Counted from the first letter of the stretch, positions 1 through 10,296 are shown. The stretch: DNA of 64,000 nucleotides from Streptococcus suis (GCF_002960625.1 NZ_POJH01000029.1:89199-153198), one strand, 5' to 3'. Notes: generated by a model not told the origin, from the sequence alone. Program-made: numbers and translations.

Positions 1-106
1 TATCACCCCCCCTCAGTTTTCAAGGGTTTTGCTTAAATTGTATAAACAATTTTAATATTTACTATTCCAAACCCAGAGCTCGAAATAATCTATCTAAAAA
101 TAGGAA

Positions 107-134
107 AAAGAAGCCAACCCGGGTTGACTTCTTT
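107..134 (-). terminator. Terminator of the M26 protease gene
   Basis: A near-perfect inverted repeat (AAAGAAGCCAACCC / GGGTTGACTTCTTT) lies just after the protease stop codon. On the minus strand it is followed by a short T-rich stretch. The first 100 bases of the window show no gene. Confidence 0.75.
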
Positions 135-141
135 CAATAGA

Positions 142-3100
142 TTATGGATTGAAAATAGATGTTCTAAAGTCGTTTGTTGATTGCATCAAGGCTTGATAAA
201 TCTTGATTTTCAAAGTTGATAGTCGGCTCTTATCGCTACCATAGGATTTATTTTGAATATCCGCATCAATCGCTTCTCTAATCAATCTTTGAAGGTCATC
301 ATAGCTCGCAATCCTTACTTCTTTCGCTGAGTTTGCAACACCTAATTCATACTGAATAGTGAATGGTTTCAATTTACCTGCTTGGGCCTTATCCACACGC
401 TCCATAAACATGGCTTTCTTGAACTCTTCCCAACTTGCATACTGTCCATTAAAGACTTGGTCAAAGACGTGTTTATCTGTAATCAAGCCTGTATTTTTCT
501 TGTTCCAAGTATCATAAGTAATAGAGTTTTGGTTCATGGCATAATCAGACAACTGATTAGATGCGTATGGTATGAAACCATCTGTGTAACCTTTGGCAGC
601 AATTAGCTCAAAGGCCATGCGACGGAACATAAAGTCACCTGGTGAGCCATTTGGATTAGACAAGGCTGAATAGTTACCTGCAAACATCGGAACGCTGTAG
701 TAGCCATTACGTTGTAAGTTTTGGTCGTATTTAGCACTTTGATAGCCATAGCGATCAATGATACTTCCATTGATTAGGTCATCAAACGTAGTCAATTTAG
801 CAGCATCTTCCTCTGTCAGGGTTGCCATTCGGTTACCAGCATGAGTATCCTTGCCATTTTCCTGAATGTAGTAATTTTCCAGTTTGAGGAACCAGTCCTT
901 CTTAACGGTATTGGGCTTTTCAAGGACAGTCATTCCTTCGATGTAGTCTAGTAGATAGAGAACATCAAATTGATTGTGGAAATACTGGTTAAAGTCCGCT
1001 TCGCTGTTGAAACGAACAGTCGGATCTCCGACATGCACACGATTAGCAGCGTCACTATTGAAGACAGCATTGAAGCCAAGGATTGTTCGATCGACAGAAG
1101 ATACGTTTTGGAGCAAGCCATCTGCATATACTTCCATTCCTTGTCCCATCCGGCGACCATATCCTTTAAGATAGGTACTTCCATCCTGGTTATGCACCAT
1201 TTCATGGGTATAGAGAGTTGTACCATAATTGTCTAGCATATTATAGAGGACATAGAAGGTTTCTTTTCCGTTTGCATAGGCAGTTTTAGTTCCACCCTCT
1301 GCATACCACTTGTTAATCGGGCCATAGTAGTCTTGAATTGCATCTACATCGGCGAGTAAATTACGATAGACTTTCTGACCATCTGGGCCATTCATTAGGA
1401 AGCCTTCATTATTTAACACCGTGCGGAAGAGCTTGTCACGATTTTCTTCATCAAGGATCTTATACCAGAAGTCAGCATTGTCCCGCTGCATTTCAGCCGC
1501 CTTATCGACCAACTGACGGACACTATCTCGTTTAGCAGGATCCTTGTAATCATCTACATAATGTTCATAGGAACCTACTGCTAAGGTGTTCATGTTGCTG
1601 ATGATGAAGATGTCCTCTTGCGGCAGGGTCAATAGAGGCAAGAGCATCTGACGGTATTCCCAAGCTGGATTGGTAATCTTATCGTAAACAGCAAGTGCGT
1701 ACTTGCTATGTTTCTCAGCACTTTCTTGCTTGGCTGCCGCTTCTGCAACCTGCGATTTACTCTCAACAATATAGGCCTTGGTTGTTTGTTTGAACCAGTC
1801 ATTGTCTGATAGATTTGGCAAGAAGAGTTTACGGTAAGCTTCCACCATGTCGAATAGACTAGCCTTGTTATTTTGCTTACCGATAGCTGCAGCATAGGTA
1901 CTTACGTTGTTATGGGCACGAAGAACCTCATAGCCACCATTGCCAATTGCCAAAATCATATCAAGGGCAGAGGCAGCATCATTTCCGAAGAAATCAGGCT
2001 CAAAAATGGTCAATTCTTTGGTATTCACATCCCCGTAATTGATATCATACCAACGGTTCAAGTAGGTCAAACCGAGAAGAAAGGCTTCCTTATTGTCAGT
2101 AATCTTCTCTTTTATGTAGGCTTCGGAAGCCTGACCTTGACCGTTTAGGCTAGCAACCAAAATCTTACGTACATTACTCTCTAGGTTAGCCTTAACTTGG
2201 TCAAAACTTTCGCCAAAGTAGAAATCTTTTGCTGTCCCTGTTTGTCGGTTGGCATCCAATTTAGTTGGATAATTGACAACGGCTTTCATAGCATCTGAAT
2301 CCAGAACCACTGTAGACAAGCTGCTTACCAAATCATTTACAAGAGAATTTCTATCATTCAAGAAGGACTCCGGCGTGTAAATCAAGTCCGTACCAACAAT
2401 CGTGTATTCTACCACATGGTTATTCTTGAAATCTTCAAGGTATGAAACCGCCTTATAATCCACCGTGCCATCCGCATAATGGAGCATGATTCTGTTGATA
2501 TTAGCTTTTTCAGTATGCACATCTGCTATAAAGGCAGTATCCTTCATTGGAACAACATCAAGCAAACGAACTCTGTTGAGTTTGTCATCTGTCGCAATCT
2601 TATTTCCATAGTAAACAAGGAGTTCCTTGTTGTAGAATGGAAGGATTTTCTCCATGTTGTAGTAAGCAGTTTCATGGTCAGCCTGAGCCTTATCTAGAGT
2701 TAGATAATTGACGGAATAAGGGTTAAGATTGAGAGGTTTTGAATCTTCCAAAGTCGCTTGGATGCCCATTGCTTGAACTTTTGCTTGTGCTTCTTCATTC
2801 GTGATAGCCTTGACATTGCCCAATGTATCTGAAGTTGTTGTGAAGCCGTCTTTAATCTTACCGGTTGGATTTGCTGGTTGACCGATAATACTTGTCGCAC
2901 CAGTCATATCGCTGATAACGTTATTAACATTACCACTATATGGAGCATAGGCACCAGTTACTTGGTTGGCACCTGCAATGCCGCCGACTATACCACCTGT
3001 TTCTGTCGTCACTATAGAGCCTGTTGCGTACGAATTATAGACACTTCCTGGTACATCGTAGACAAGCATGGTACGTCCGACAATACCACCAGCTACTTGG

Positions 3101-6100
3101 TTTTCTGTACCTGGGAGAGTAATAGTTGCATCAACCTTGGCATTTCCAACACTTGCCATCGTACCGTTACCCAAGATACCACCAGTTAGACTTGCAGCGG
3201 TTCCAGTTAATTCGATACTACCCTTGAAGGATACATCCTTAATAGTCGTATTAGTTGCCGAATGAACTAAACCAGATACGTTTTGCGGTCCTTTTAGGTT
3301 GGCTTCTACAGCCACGTTTGTGACTAATGCATTATTAGCATTAACGGCAATGGTAGCAAGAGGATTGGTGGTGCTTGTCTGTAAATGAGCATTCTTGATG
3401 TCCAAGTTTTGAACTTTACCACCAAGGTTATAGAAAAGTGGAGCTTTCAAGTTACTGATTGAGAAGGCATATCCGTCATTTACACCATCCAAGGTACCGC
3501 TAAATCCAGTCACATAAGATGGAATATCTCCAACAGGAACTTCATTAGCATCCAAATGAGAACCCAATTTAAATGTGCCGCCTGGATTTGCCTTCATGGC
3601 GTCAATCAAGGCTTTGAAGGAAGTATAGGTATTTGCATCCGTTACCATCTTCGGAATGTAAAATTCACGATTTGCAACGTATTGGCTGTTCTTATCCTCT
3701 ACCAACTGGTCAAAGGAAGAAACCAATTTGAAGACTGCCTTGCCATCTAAGGTCGTTTCTTCAACGCTTGAAACTGGTAGGTAAACTTCTTTGAAACGAT
3801 CGGATGTTACTTTGATAAATAGTTCATTAGCCGATGCTGGAATTTCTTCTAAAAACTCTTGACCGACATACTTACCATCTTTACGGCGGTAAACCGTCAC
3901 TGCATCAATGTCCTTGATTTCAATCTTCTTGTAAACTAGATCAAACTGGTGCATACTTTCAAGAATAGCTTCTTGCTCAGAGCTTTGTTCCTGCTCTACC
4001 ATTGTATAGAAAATCTTAGTTTTGACTGTATAGTCTGTATAGAAATCAAGATTTTCAAGTGTCAACTGGCCATTTGGATCTGTAATGGCCTGTTCTTGAA
4101 CCAAGGCACCTGTATTGTCATAGAGGAGGGCAACAGCACGGAGGAAGTTGGCTGTTTCATCTGTCAACTTGTAGCTAACGGTCGCTGATTTTGCATCATC
4201 ATTTTCTACCAGATCTGTGATAATCACTTGTGGTACTTTCTCAACTTTTGTACCACGCGCAATGACTTGCTTAACTGGTTCTTTGGTAATTTCTTCTGTT
4301 ACAGTAGGATTTTCCTGACGAACGCCCTTGATGGTCTGGTAAGTTGTCGTTACTGTCTTAGAACCATTTACTCCCTTGGTCACAACCTTAGTCTTACCTA
4401 CTAGAAGTGTTGGGTCATCAATGTATTCTGTTTCAAATGGAATATCGAACGTTTCTTTGTCTTCTTCCGTACCTTCAATTGGCTTGGTTCCTTTGAGAAC
4501 TTCTTTGGTCGTTGGCTCAACTAGAACCTTTTCAGTCACAGTTGGATTTGGCTGGCGAACACCTTTGATAGTTTGGTATGTAGTAGTTATTTCCTTGCTA
4601 CCATCCTTACCTTCAACCACTACTTTTTCTTCATCCGTGTAGAGGTCCGCACTTTCACTTACCTTGGTTTCAAATGGAATATTGACCGTTTCTTTGTCTT
4701 CTTCCGTACCTTCAATTGGCTTGGTTCCTTTGAGAACTTCCTTTGTCGTTGGCTCAAGGATAACTTTTTCTGATACGGTTGGGTTAGGCTGGCGAACACC
4801 TTTGACGGTTTGATAAGTAGTAGTTATTTCCTTGCTACCATCCTTACCTTCAACCACTACTTTTTCTTCATCCGTGTAGAGGTCCGCGCTTTCACTTACC
4901 TTGGTTTCAAAGGCAATGGCTACAGTTTCCTTATCTGTTTCTGTTCCTTCGATTGGTTTGGTACCTTTGAGAACTTCCTTGCTTGTTGGTTCAACTACAA
5001 CTGTTTCAGTCACAGTTGGATTTGGCTGGCGAACTCCGTCGATTGTTACATAGGTTGTGGTAATGTTTTTGCTGCCATTTTTGCCTTCCGTAACAACCTT
5101 TTCTTCGCCAACATAGAGGTCCGCACTTTCACTTACCTTGGTTTCAAATGGGATTTCAACTGTTTCTTTTACAGCCTCTGTTCCCTCAACTGGAGTTGGG
5201 CTAGCGGGTTTCGTGCCACGAGCAACAACTTGAGCCACTGGCTGAGTAGTTACCAATTCAGTAACCGTCGGATTTGCTTGGCGAACACCGTTAATGACCG
5301 TATAGGTTGTCGTAATAGTGGCAAGACCGTTTTGACCAGCAGTAATGATTTTTTCTTCTCCAACTGGCAAGGTCGCATCGTCTTGATAACTAATCTCGAA
5401 CGGAAGGACTTTGGTATCTTGCTCTGTTTCCGTGGTAACCACATCAGCTTTCTTTGTACCAAGACGAACAATTTCCGTCACTGGCAAGCTTGTTACGGAG
5501 CTTGAAACTTGCTCAGTTTTAAGCAAAACACCATCAGCGTAGAAATTCTTGATAACAGTCGTTTGAACTCCGGCTTTACCAACTTGTTCCACATTTCGTG
5601 TGCCTTCAGCCAAGCTATCATCGTAGATAACTTGAGTTTCAAAGGGAATAGCCTCCGTATTTGTAGTCGTATCTTCTGTCAAGATCATTTCTGGAACTTC
5701 ATGCGTCGGAGCCGTATCTGGAAGAGCTGTAATGGCTGGCTCTTCTGCCTTCTTGGTTCCAACTTTCACTACCTGATTAACAGGAGCCTGACTGACTGTT
5801 TCAGAAAGGACTTCTGCTTTGATGAGAAGGCCATCCGCGAATGTTTTCTTAACCTCAAAGGTCTTTTGCCCTGCCTGCCCAGCTTGAACTGTCTGCCTAG
5901 TTCCCTCTGGTAAGGTATCATCATAGACTTCCTCTGTTTCAAAAGAAATAGATTCTGTATGTGATGACACTTCTTCAGTAATAGCTACAGCTGGAAGCTC
6001 ATGAGTTGGAGCAGTTTGAGGAACTTCGGTAACTATGGTTGCCTCAGCTTTCTTGGTTCCAATCTCAATGATTTTTGGTGTGACTGTCTTAGAAATTTCT

Positions 6101-6999
6101 GACGAAACTTCCTCTTCCTTCAAAAGCTGACCATCTGCAAATGTCTGCTTAATTGTGATAGTACGCTCACCATTTTGCCCCTCTTGAATTACCTCTTCAG
6201 TTCCTTCTGCCAAGGCAGGATTTTCAACCGTCTGAGTATCAAAAGCAATCACTTCTGACTTGGTAATAATCTTTTCAGAAATCTCAACAGTTGGCAGTTG
6301 ATGACTTGGTGCTGTATTCGGAACTTCTGTAACTGTTTCTTCCGTAGTATCCTTTACAGTTTCTTTTTCAGGCGTTTTTTGTGCTTCAGTAGACAATTTC
6401 TCCTCTGCTCTGCTATCTTTAAAATAGCCCACATAGACATAGCCTTCAATTTCAGCAGGCGCTGGCAAGGCCTGGCCTGCTGATCTTTCTACCGCATGGT
6501 TGAATTGAGCCAAAATGTGGCTAGTCAAGGCAGAGCTGGTTGGTGCCAAGAAGCTTGCACCAGTAGCTGCTAATAAAATAACACCTGCAAGCTCCTTCTT
6601 CCCTTTTTTGCCAATTTTTATGGCAAGAACAAGAAGAGAAATTCCAGCAAGGGCCATGGCGCCTGTTTCCATAACACCTGTTTTCGGTAAAATTTCCGAA
6701 CGACTGTTTGTACTTACAACCGTGGATGGCTTGCTTGCTCCGACCGGACGATAGACTAAATAATAATTAGCATCCGTCGCCTGTGCTAAACCTGGCAAAT
6801 CCCGAATAATGAGCTCTTTTTCAGCCTCTGTTAATTCTTGCTCGGTTACATATGTATAGTTGATTGACTGAGCACTAACAGCAGGTGCAGCCACCACGGA
6901 AGCTGCAAAAAATAGGCTTGCTACCGTTGCTGAAACAAGACCTACTGATAATTTACGCAGTGAAAAACGCTCTTCTTTCTCATTGAAATGTTTGTTCAT
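142..6999 (-). CDS. M26-family zinc metalloprotease (IgA1-protease/Zmp type), surface protein
   Basis: A 2285-residue surface protease. A YSIRK-like signal (RFSLRKLSVG, ~11-20) precedes the export segment. An LPKTG sortase motif at 104-108 is followed by two hydrophobic stretches, so the anchor is N-terminal, as in streptococcal IgA1/Zmp proteases. Eight G5-type repeats span ~240-860. Three of them are almost identical at DNA level with a 237-bp period (about 4440-5170). The M26 region follows, with zinc motif HEMVH at 1932-1936 and a likely third ligand Glu1956 in GMEVYAD. Family members cleave IgA1 or other host glycoproteins; the substrate here cannot be read from sequence. The start is supported by an AAGGGG Shine-Dalgarno and a good promoter. 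The gene appears intact and monocistronic. Confidence 0.93.
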   Translation of the reverse strand: MNKHFNEKEERFSLRKLSVGLVSATVASLFFAASVVAAPAVSAQSINYTYVTEQELTEAEKELIIRDLPGLAQATDANYYLVYRPVGASKPSTVVSTNSRSEILPKTGVMETGAMALAGISLLVLAIKIGKKGKKELAGVILLAATGASFLAPTSSALTSHILAQFNHAVERSAGQALPAPAEIEGYVYVGYFKDSRAEEKLSTEAQKTPEKETVKDTTEETVTEVPNTAPSHQLPTVEISEKIITKSEVIAFDTQTVENPALAEGTEEVIQEGQNGERTITIKQTFADGQLLKEEEVSSEISKTVTPKIIEIGTKKAEATIVTEVPQTAPTHELPAVAITEEVSSHTESISFETEEVYDDTLPEGTRQTVQAGQAGQKTFEVKKTFADGLLIKAEVLSETVSQAPVNQVVKVGTKKAEEPAITALPDTAPTHEVPEMILTEDTTTNTEAIPFETQVIYDDSLAEGTRNVEQVGKAGVQTTVIKNFYADGVLLKTEQVSSSVTSLPVTEIVRLGTKKADVVTTETEQDTKVLPFEISYQDDATLPVGEEKIITAGQNGLATITTTYTVINGVRQANPTVTELVTTQPVAQVVARGTKPASPTPVEGTEAVKETVEIPFETKVSESADLYVGEEKVVTEGKNGSKNITTTYVTIDGVRQPNPTVTETVVVEPTSKEVLKGTKPIEGTETDKETVAIAFETKVSESADLYTDEEKVVVEGKDGSKEITTTYQTVKGVRQPNPTVSEKVILEPTTKEVLKGTKPIEGTEEDKETVNIPFETKVSESADLYTDEEKVVVEGKDGSKEITTTYQTIKGVRQPNPTVTEKVLVEPTTKEVLKGTKPIEGTEEDKETFDIPFETEYIDDPTLLVGKTKVVTKGVNGSKTVTTTYQTIKGVRQENPTVTEEITKEPVKQVIARGTKVEKVPQVIITDLVENDDAKSATVSYKLTDETANFLRAVALLYDNTGALVQEQAITDPNGQLTLENLDFYTDYTVKTKIFYTMVEQEQSSEQEAILESMHQFDLVYKKIEIKDIDAVTVYRRKDGKYVGQEFLEEIPASANELFIKVTSDRFKEVYLPVSSVEETTLDGKAVFKLVSSFDQLVEDKNSQYVANREFYIPKMVTDANTYTSFKALIDAMKANPGGTFKLGSHLDANEVPVGDIPSYVTGFSGTLDGVNDGYAFSISNLKAPLFYNLGGKVQNLDIKNAHLQTSTTNPLATIAVNANNALVTNVAVEANLKGPQNVSGLVHSATNTTIKDVSFKGSIELTGTAASLTGGILGNGTMASVGNAKVDATITLPGTENQVAGGIVGRTMLVYDVPGSVYNSYATGSIVTTETGGIVGGIAGANQVTGAYAPYSGNVNNVISDMTGATSIIGQPANPTGKIKDGFTTTSDTLGNVKAITNEEAQAKVQAMGIQATLEDSKPLNLNPYSVNYLTLDKAQADHETAYYNMEKILPFYNKELLVYYGNKIATDDKLNRVRLLDVVPMKDTAFIADVHTEKANINRIMLHYADGTVDYKAVSYLEDFKNNHVVEYTIVGTDLIYTPESFLNDRNSLVNDLVSSLSTVVLDSDAMKAVVNYPTKLDANRQTGTAKDFYFGESFDQVKANLESNVRKILVASLNGQGQASEAYIKEKITDNKEAFLLGLTYLNRWYDINYGDVNTKELTIFEPDFFGNDAASALDMILAIGNGGYEVLRAHNNVSTYAAAIGKQNNKASLFDMVEAYRKLFLPNLSDNDWFKQTTKAYIVESKSQVAEAAAKQESAEKHSKYALAVYDKITNPAWEYRQMLLPLLTLPQEDIFIISNMNTLAVGSYEHYVDDYKDPAKRDSVRQLVDKAAEMQRDNADFWYKILDEENRDKLFRTVLNNEGFLMNGPDGQKVYRNLLADVDAIQDYYGPINKWYAEGGTKTAYANGKETFYVLYNMLDNYGTTLYTHEMVHNQDGSTYLKGYGRRMGQGMEVYADGLLQNVSSVDRTILGFNAVFNSDAANRVHVGDPTVRFNSEADFNQYFHNQFDVLYLLDYIEGMTVLEKPNTVKKDWFLKLENYYIQENGKDTHAGNRMATLTEEDAAKLTTFDDLINGSIIDRYGYQSAKYDQNLQRNGYYSVPMFAGNYSALSNPNGSPGDFMFRRMAFELIAAKGYTDGFIPYASNQLSDYAMNQNSITYDTWNKKNTGLITDKHVFDQVFNGQYASWEEFKKAMFMERVDKAQAGKLKPFTIQYELGVANSAKEVRIASYDDLQRLIREAIDADIQNKSYGSDKSRLSTLKIKIYQALMQSTNDFRTSIFNP

Positions 7000-7033
7000 T
7001 ATTTCTCAAATCCCCTTAAAAATATACCCTTCC

Positions 7034-7062
7034 ATTATACTCTCTCAAGGATAAGGAAACAA
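7034..7062 (-). promoter_or_regulatory. Promoter of the M26 protease gene
   Basis: On the minus strand TTGTTT and TATAAT are separated by exactly 17 bp, about 35 bp upstream of the protease start codon. This is a sigma-A type promoter call from sequence only. Confidence 0.7.
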
Positions 7063-7141
7063 GTATTACGGCTTACTGGCTACCGAAAAGCTTCTATTTG
7101 AAGAATTACAGTAGACACATACTTAATCTGACGTGCAAGTA

Positions 7142-7198
7142 AAAAACGAATGAGCAATGCTGAATAACATATTTTACTCAATATCACCATTCGTTTTT
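7142..7198 (-). terminator. Terminator of the Ide-family gene
   Basis: AAAAACGAATG and CATTCGTTTTT form an 11-bp stem with a long AT-rich loop. A T-run follows on the minus strand downstream of the Ide-like gene. Confidence 0.65.
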
Positions 7199-7248
7199 CA
7201 ATCTCATTATTTTAGTTGTGAACTGATGTCCATTAAGCACCAATAACA

Positions 7249-10119
7249 TCAATCTCTCTTAAAAATAGAGGAAGCCAGTAGCCAGTAACTAATAATAGTC
7301 GTTACTAGAAGAACTATTACCACCAAATTTGGAAGGGAAACCAACTCATTTTCACCAGCCATCACTGTTCTTATGAGTTCTTTAGCAGTTGCCAAACCAA
7401 AACGCTCTTCTTTCTGTTTGCTCGATAAGTCATTTTCTGTAGTATCTACTTTTTTTGTTTCAGCTATTCCCTCCTCAAGCATCACTTCTGATGAATAGTC
7501 TAAAGCATGGGGCTCTCCCTCGGCCTTCATTTGATTACCTACCGGCTCATCGATAGGGCTGCTGAGAATATTCCTATCTGAGTGAATAGTTTCGACTTGT
7601 TGAGTGCCTAGCCAACTTTCTACTGACCACTCTTCCAAACTTATTAAATCTTCCACTAACACCTTCTCGGAAAGAAAATAAACTGAGGTGTCTTTAATGG
7701 ATAACTCACCGACTGGAAGGCTATGAGAAACAAATGAACCCTTTGTAAATAGTTCCCCAACTGGTAGGCTATGTGAAACCGAAGAGCCCTTAACAGATAT
7801 TTCTCCTACTGGGAGGCTGTGTGAAACCGAGGAGCCCTTAGTAAATATTTCACCGACTGGAAGGCTATGTGAAACTGAAGAACCCTTAACAAATATTTCT
7901 CCTACTGGAAGGCTGTGTGAAACTGAAGAGCCCTTAACAAATAATTCTCCTACTGGGAGGCTATGTGAAACTGAAGAACCCTTAACAGATATTTCTCCTA
8001 CTGGGAGGCTGTGTGAAACCGAGGAACCTTTTACAAATAGTTCCCCTACCGGAAGGGATTGAGAAACAGAAGAACCCTTTGCAAATATTTCTCCTACTGG
8101 AAGGCTGTGTGAAACTGAAGAACCTTTAACAGATATCTCACCGACTGGAAGGCTATGCGAAACCGAGGAGCCCTTAGTAAATATTTCACCGACTGGAAGG
8201 CTGTGTGAAACTGAAGAGCCCTTAACAGATATTTCTCCGACTGGAAGGCTATGTGAAACTGAAGAACCCTTTGCAAATATTTCTCCTACTGGAAGGGAGT
8301 GAGAAACTGAAGAGCCCTTAACAAATAATTCTCCTACTGGAAGGCTGTGTGAAACTGAAGAACCCTTTGCAAATATTTCTCCTACTGGAAGGCTGTGTGA
8401 AACCGAAGGACCTTTAACAGATAATTGGCCTACAGGGAGATTGTAACGAAGGGAAGGACCTTTGGCTGTAAGTTCTCCTACTGGAAGCAACCTAAAGACC
8501 GAGCTACTTTTGGCAACCAAGTGCTCCTGAGCTAGTTCTTGTAAACTTTGCAGAGCGGATTGCAAGATTTCTGATAGTTCCTGCTTTTCCCTAACTTGAT
8601 TGATTTGCTCCAGACCCTCAAGATATGTTTCTTCGATTAGGGCAATATAAGACCTTTCTTCCTTCTCCGAAAAACCCTCTTGATCACGAATAGCTTGGTG
8701 TAAGACTAATTTAGCTTCAGAAAGCTTCTGTCTAGCAGTCTGTTTTTCATCTTCCAATCCATTGAAATAAGTTTCCCAGTGCTTCCTACCAAGATTGATG
8801 GTATGAACGTAGTCCAAGTGTGAACCAAAAGAATTTCTGACAACATTATTATTCAGACGAGGATTTCCAGAAGTATCCTGGGTAATACCCATTCGTTTCA
8901 AGCCAATGGGACCATGCTGATCATCAGAATCCGTAATGTAGACCGCACGAATTTGCCCCTTATCATCATACTCTGCTCCCCATACCGTTACAATATGAGT
9001 AGTCGTCCCAAAGGTTCTATAGGACAGGCCAAGCAAGCTTTGATTTTCTAAGTTGGTTCGAACCAAATTCCCAAAGTAGCGGTAATCTCCACTAAACATT
9101 CGGTCAGTCAGCTTTTTCTCGTGAAAGACCTCATGGAAAAAACCGCCCCGTTTATCTGGCACTAAATCTGGATTTTCTAAATTGACCCCTCCATGATTTT
9201 TAGGGGAATAGCCATTGATAAATAAGTCCACCAAAGCATCAGACACAAAACCATTCAAGCGGTGCCCATAGTAGGTCTTGAAAAGATTAAAAATACGGCT
9301 ATTTTGTTGGTCTTCAAAAGAATTTGGATAGCGTCGTACATCCGTCAAAGGATAATCTTGCTGATTTTCTGCTGAACTATATTTTTCCTCAATGAAACGC
9401 TGAACATAAGGACCATTCTGTTCCAACCACCAATGCAACATATTAGAAGAAACGGCAGCAAAACACAAGTTCAAATCTTCTAAGGAAGCATCCAAGCTCT
9501 TATTAGCATCATAATAACCCTTTCCGGCTTCATAAGGCATGGTATACTCAATGAATTCTCCCGTTACTTCTTTTTTTAAATCACCACCTTGCCCCATGCT
9601 AGGAGGCGTTATACCTTGTGCCCAAATAATTTCTCTGTACTGACCATCTTCGCTAGTATAAAGACTGATAGGCTGTTCAACCACATCTTTCTGGACTGCT
9701 ACTGGTAGATTAGAAGGGTGGCTACTATCTTCGTGCTCAGGGATGACCATCGTTTCCAAGTCTGCATGGATTTCGATACTTGTAGGATCTAAAAGCTGAT
9801 CAACATTCGGTTCAAGCAACTCATTTTCCTGCTCAGAAGGGGCTACTTCATTCTCACTAGCTTGAGCTAGGTTGTCACTTCCCACTAAAACATTCAGACC
9901 TGTAAGCGCGCCATCATTCTCTTGCTCTTCTTCTGCCTCCTCTATGATTTCAATCGTATGTGGAACCAAGCCGTTCTCCACCTGGACAGCTTCTCCTTCC
10001 AAAGCAGAAAGCATTTCTGCCTTGGCAGATAGAGTAAATTGATGGGTAAGAAAAAGAAAAGCTACTGGAACTAAACCAACTGCTAGTTTTCTCAACGAAA
10101 AACGAATGTGAATGCCCAT
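7249..10119 (-). CDS. Ide(Ssuis)-like immunoglobulin-degrading cysteine protease (C66 family)
   Basis: A 956-residue secreted protease. A YSIRK-like signal (FSLRKLAVG) starts at residue 7. The catalytic domain (~160-450) resembles IdeS/Ide(Ssuis): the likely nucleophile is Cys219 in LNLCFAAVSSNMLHWW, with His375 in TTHIVTVWGAEY and Asp residues at 397-400 in YITDSDD. In S. suis the known member cleaves IgM. A Glu-rich coil (~455-540) leads into 17 tandem 16-residue repeats of the type SSVSHSLPVGEIFAKG (48-bp DNA period). The C-terminus is a single membrane helix (~928-950) ending in FKRD with no LPXTG. The protein is therefore probably membrane-tethered rather than sortase-anchored. A 17-bp-spaced promoter lies directly upstream. 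Confidence 0.92.
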   Translation of the reverse strand: MGIHIRFSLRKLAVGLVPVAFLFLTHQFTLSAKAEMLSALEGEAVQVENGLVPHTIEIIEEAEEEQENDGALTGLNVLVGSDNLAQASENEVAPSEQENELLEPNVDQLLDPTSIEIHADLETMVIPEHEDSSHPSNLPVAVQKDVVEQPISLYTSEDGQYREIIWAQGITPPSMGQGGDLKKEVTGEFIEYTMPYEAGKGYYDANKSLDASLEDLNLCFAAVSSNMLHWWLEQNGPYVQRFIEEKYSSAENQQDYPLTDVRRYPNSFEDQQNSRIFNLFKTYYGHRLNGFVSDALVDLFINGYSPKNHGGVNLENPDLVPDKRGGFFHEVFHEKKLTDRMFSGDYRYFGNLVRTNLENQSLLGLSYRTFGTTTHIVTVWGAEYDDKGQIRAVYITDSDDQHGPIGLKRMGITQDTSGNPRLNNNVVRNSFGSHLDYVHTINLGRKHWETYFNGLEDEKQTARQKLSEAKLVLHQAIRDQEGFSEKEERSYIALIEETYLEGLEQINQVREKQELSEILQSALQSLQELAQEHLVAKSSSVFRLLPVGELTAKGPSLRYNLPVGQLSVKGPSVSHSLPVGEIFAKGSSVSHSLPVGELFVKGSSVSHSLPVGEIFAKGSSVSHSLPVGEISVKGSSVSHSLPVGEIFTKGSSVSHSLPVGEISVKGSSVSHSLPVGEIFAKGSSVSQSLPVGELFVKGSSVSHSLPVGEISVKGSSVSHSLPVGELFVKGSSVSHSLPVGEIFVKGSSVSHSLPVGEIFTKGSSVSHSLPVGEISVKGSSVSHSLPVGELFTKGSFVSHSLPVGELSIKDTSVYFLSEKVLVEDLISLEEWSVESWLGTQQVETIHSDRNILSSPIDEPVGNQMKAEGEPHALDYSSEVMLEEGIAETKKVDTTENDLSSKQKEERFGLATAKELIRTVMAGENELVSLPNLVVIVLLVTTIISYWLLASSIFKRD
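7690..8510 (-). repeat. 48-bp tandem repeats inside the Ide-like gene
   Basis: Seventeen in-frame 48-bp units encode LPVG-centred 16-mers. The positions that vary are mainly the two residues before KG (FA, FV, FT or SV). The first two and the last unit are degenerate, typical of an array that expands and contracts at its core. Confidence 0.9.
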
Positions 10120-10150
10120 ATGTCCATCTCTTTCAACTTATTCACCTCAT

Positions 10151-10179
10151 ATTATATCAATACAATTTGAATTTTGCAA
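10151..10179 (-). promoter_or_regulatory. Promoter of the Ide-like gene
   Basis: Minus-strand TTGCAA and TATAAT are separated by 17 bp, about 30 bp upstream of the start codon. Confidence 0.72.
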
Positions 10180-10216
10180 AATCATACCACATATTCAAAA
10201 AAGCCTATCATTCAAG

Positions 10217-10295
10217 CTAAGGACTTGATAGAATTGAAGTTATTGATGAATTACCTTTATAATTTGCCCCAAAAATGCCCCAAAACGAAAATAAA
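10217..10295 (-). pseudogene. Possible C-terminal relic of a tyrosine integrase
   Basis: Between the Ide promoter and the pyk terminator the minus strand holds an open frame of about 26 codons. It ends FWGIFGANYKGNSSITSI... and a TAG stop. It has no start codon or ribosome site. The FWGIFGA-type ending resembles tails of streptococcal phage/ICE integrases as I remember them. If so, it is a scar of an excised or decayed element. The call rests on a short match and could be chance. Confidence 0.3.
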
Positions 10296-10296
10296 A

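Noticed and set aside
4810..5505. 231-residue plus-strand ORF opposite the M26 protease
   Set aside because: It is antisense to the G5 repeats and keeps open only because the repeats lack the relevant stops. Composition is Phe/Cys-rich and unlike a real protein.
7690..8510. CRISPR-like periodicity
   Set aside because: The 48-bp units are contiguous, in frame and coding, with no spacers and no cas genes nearby.
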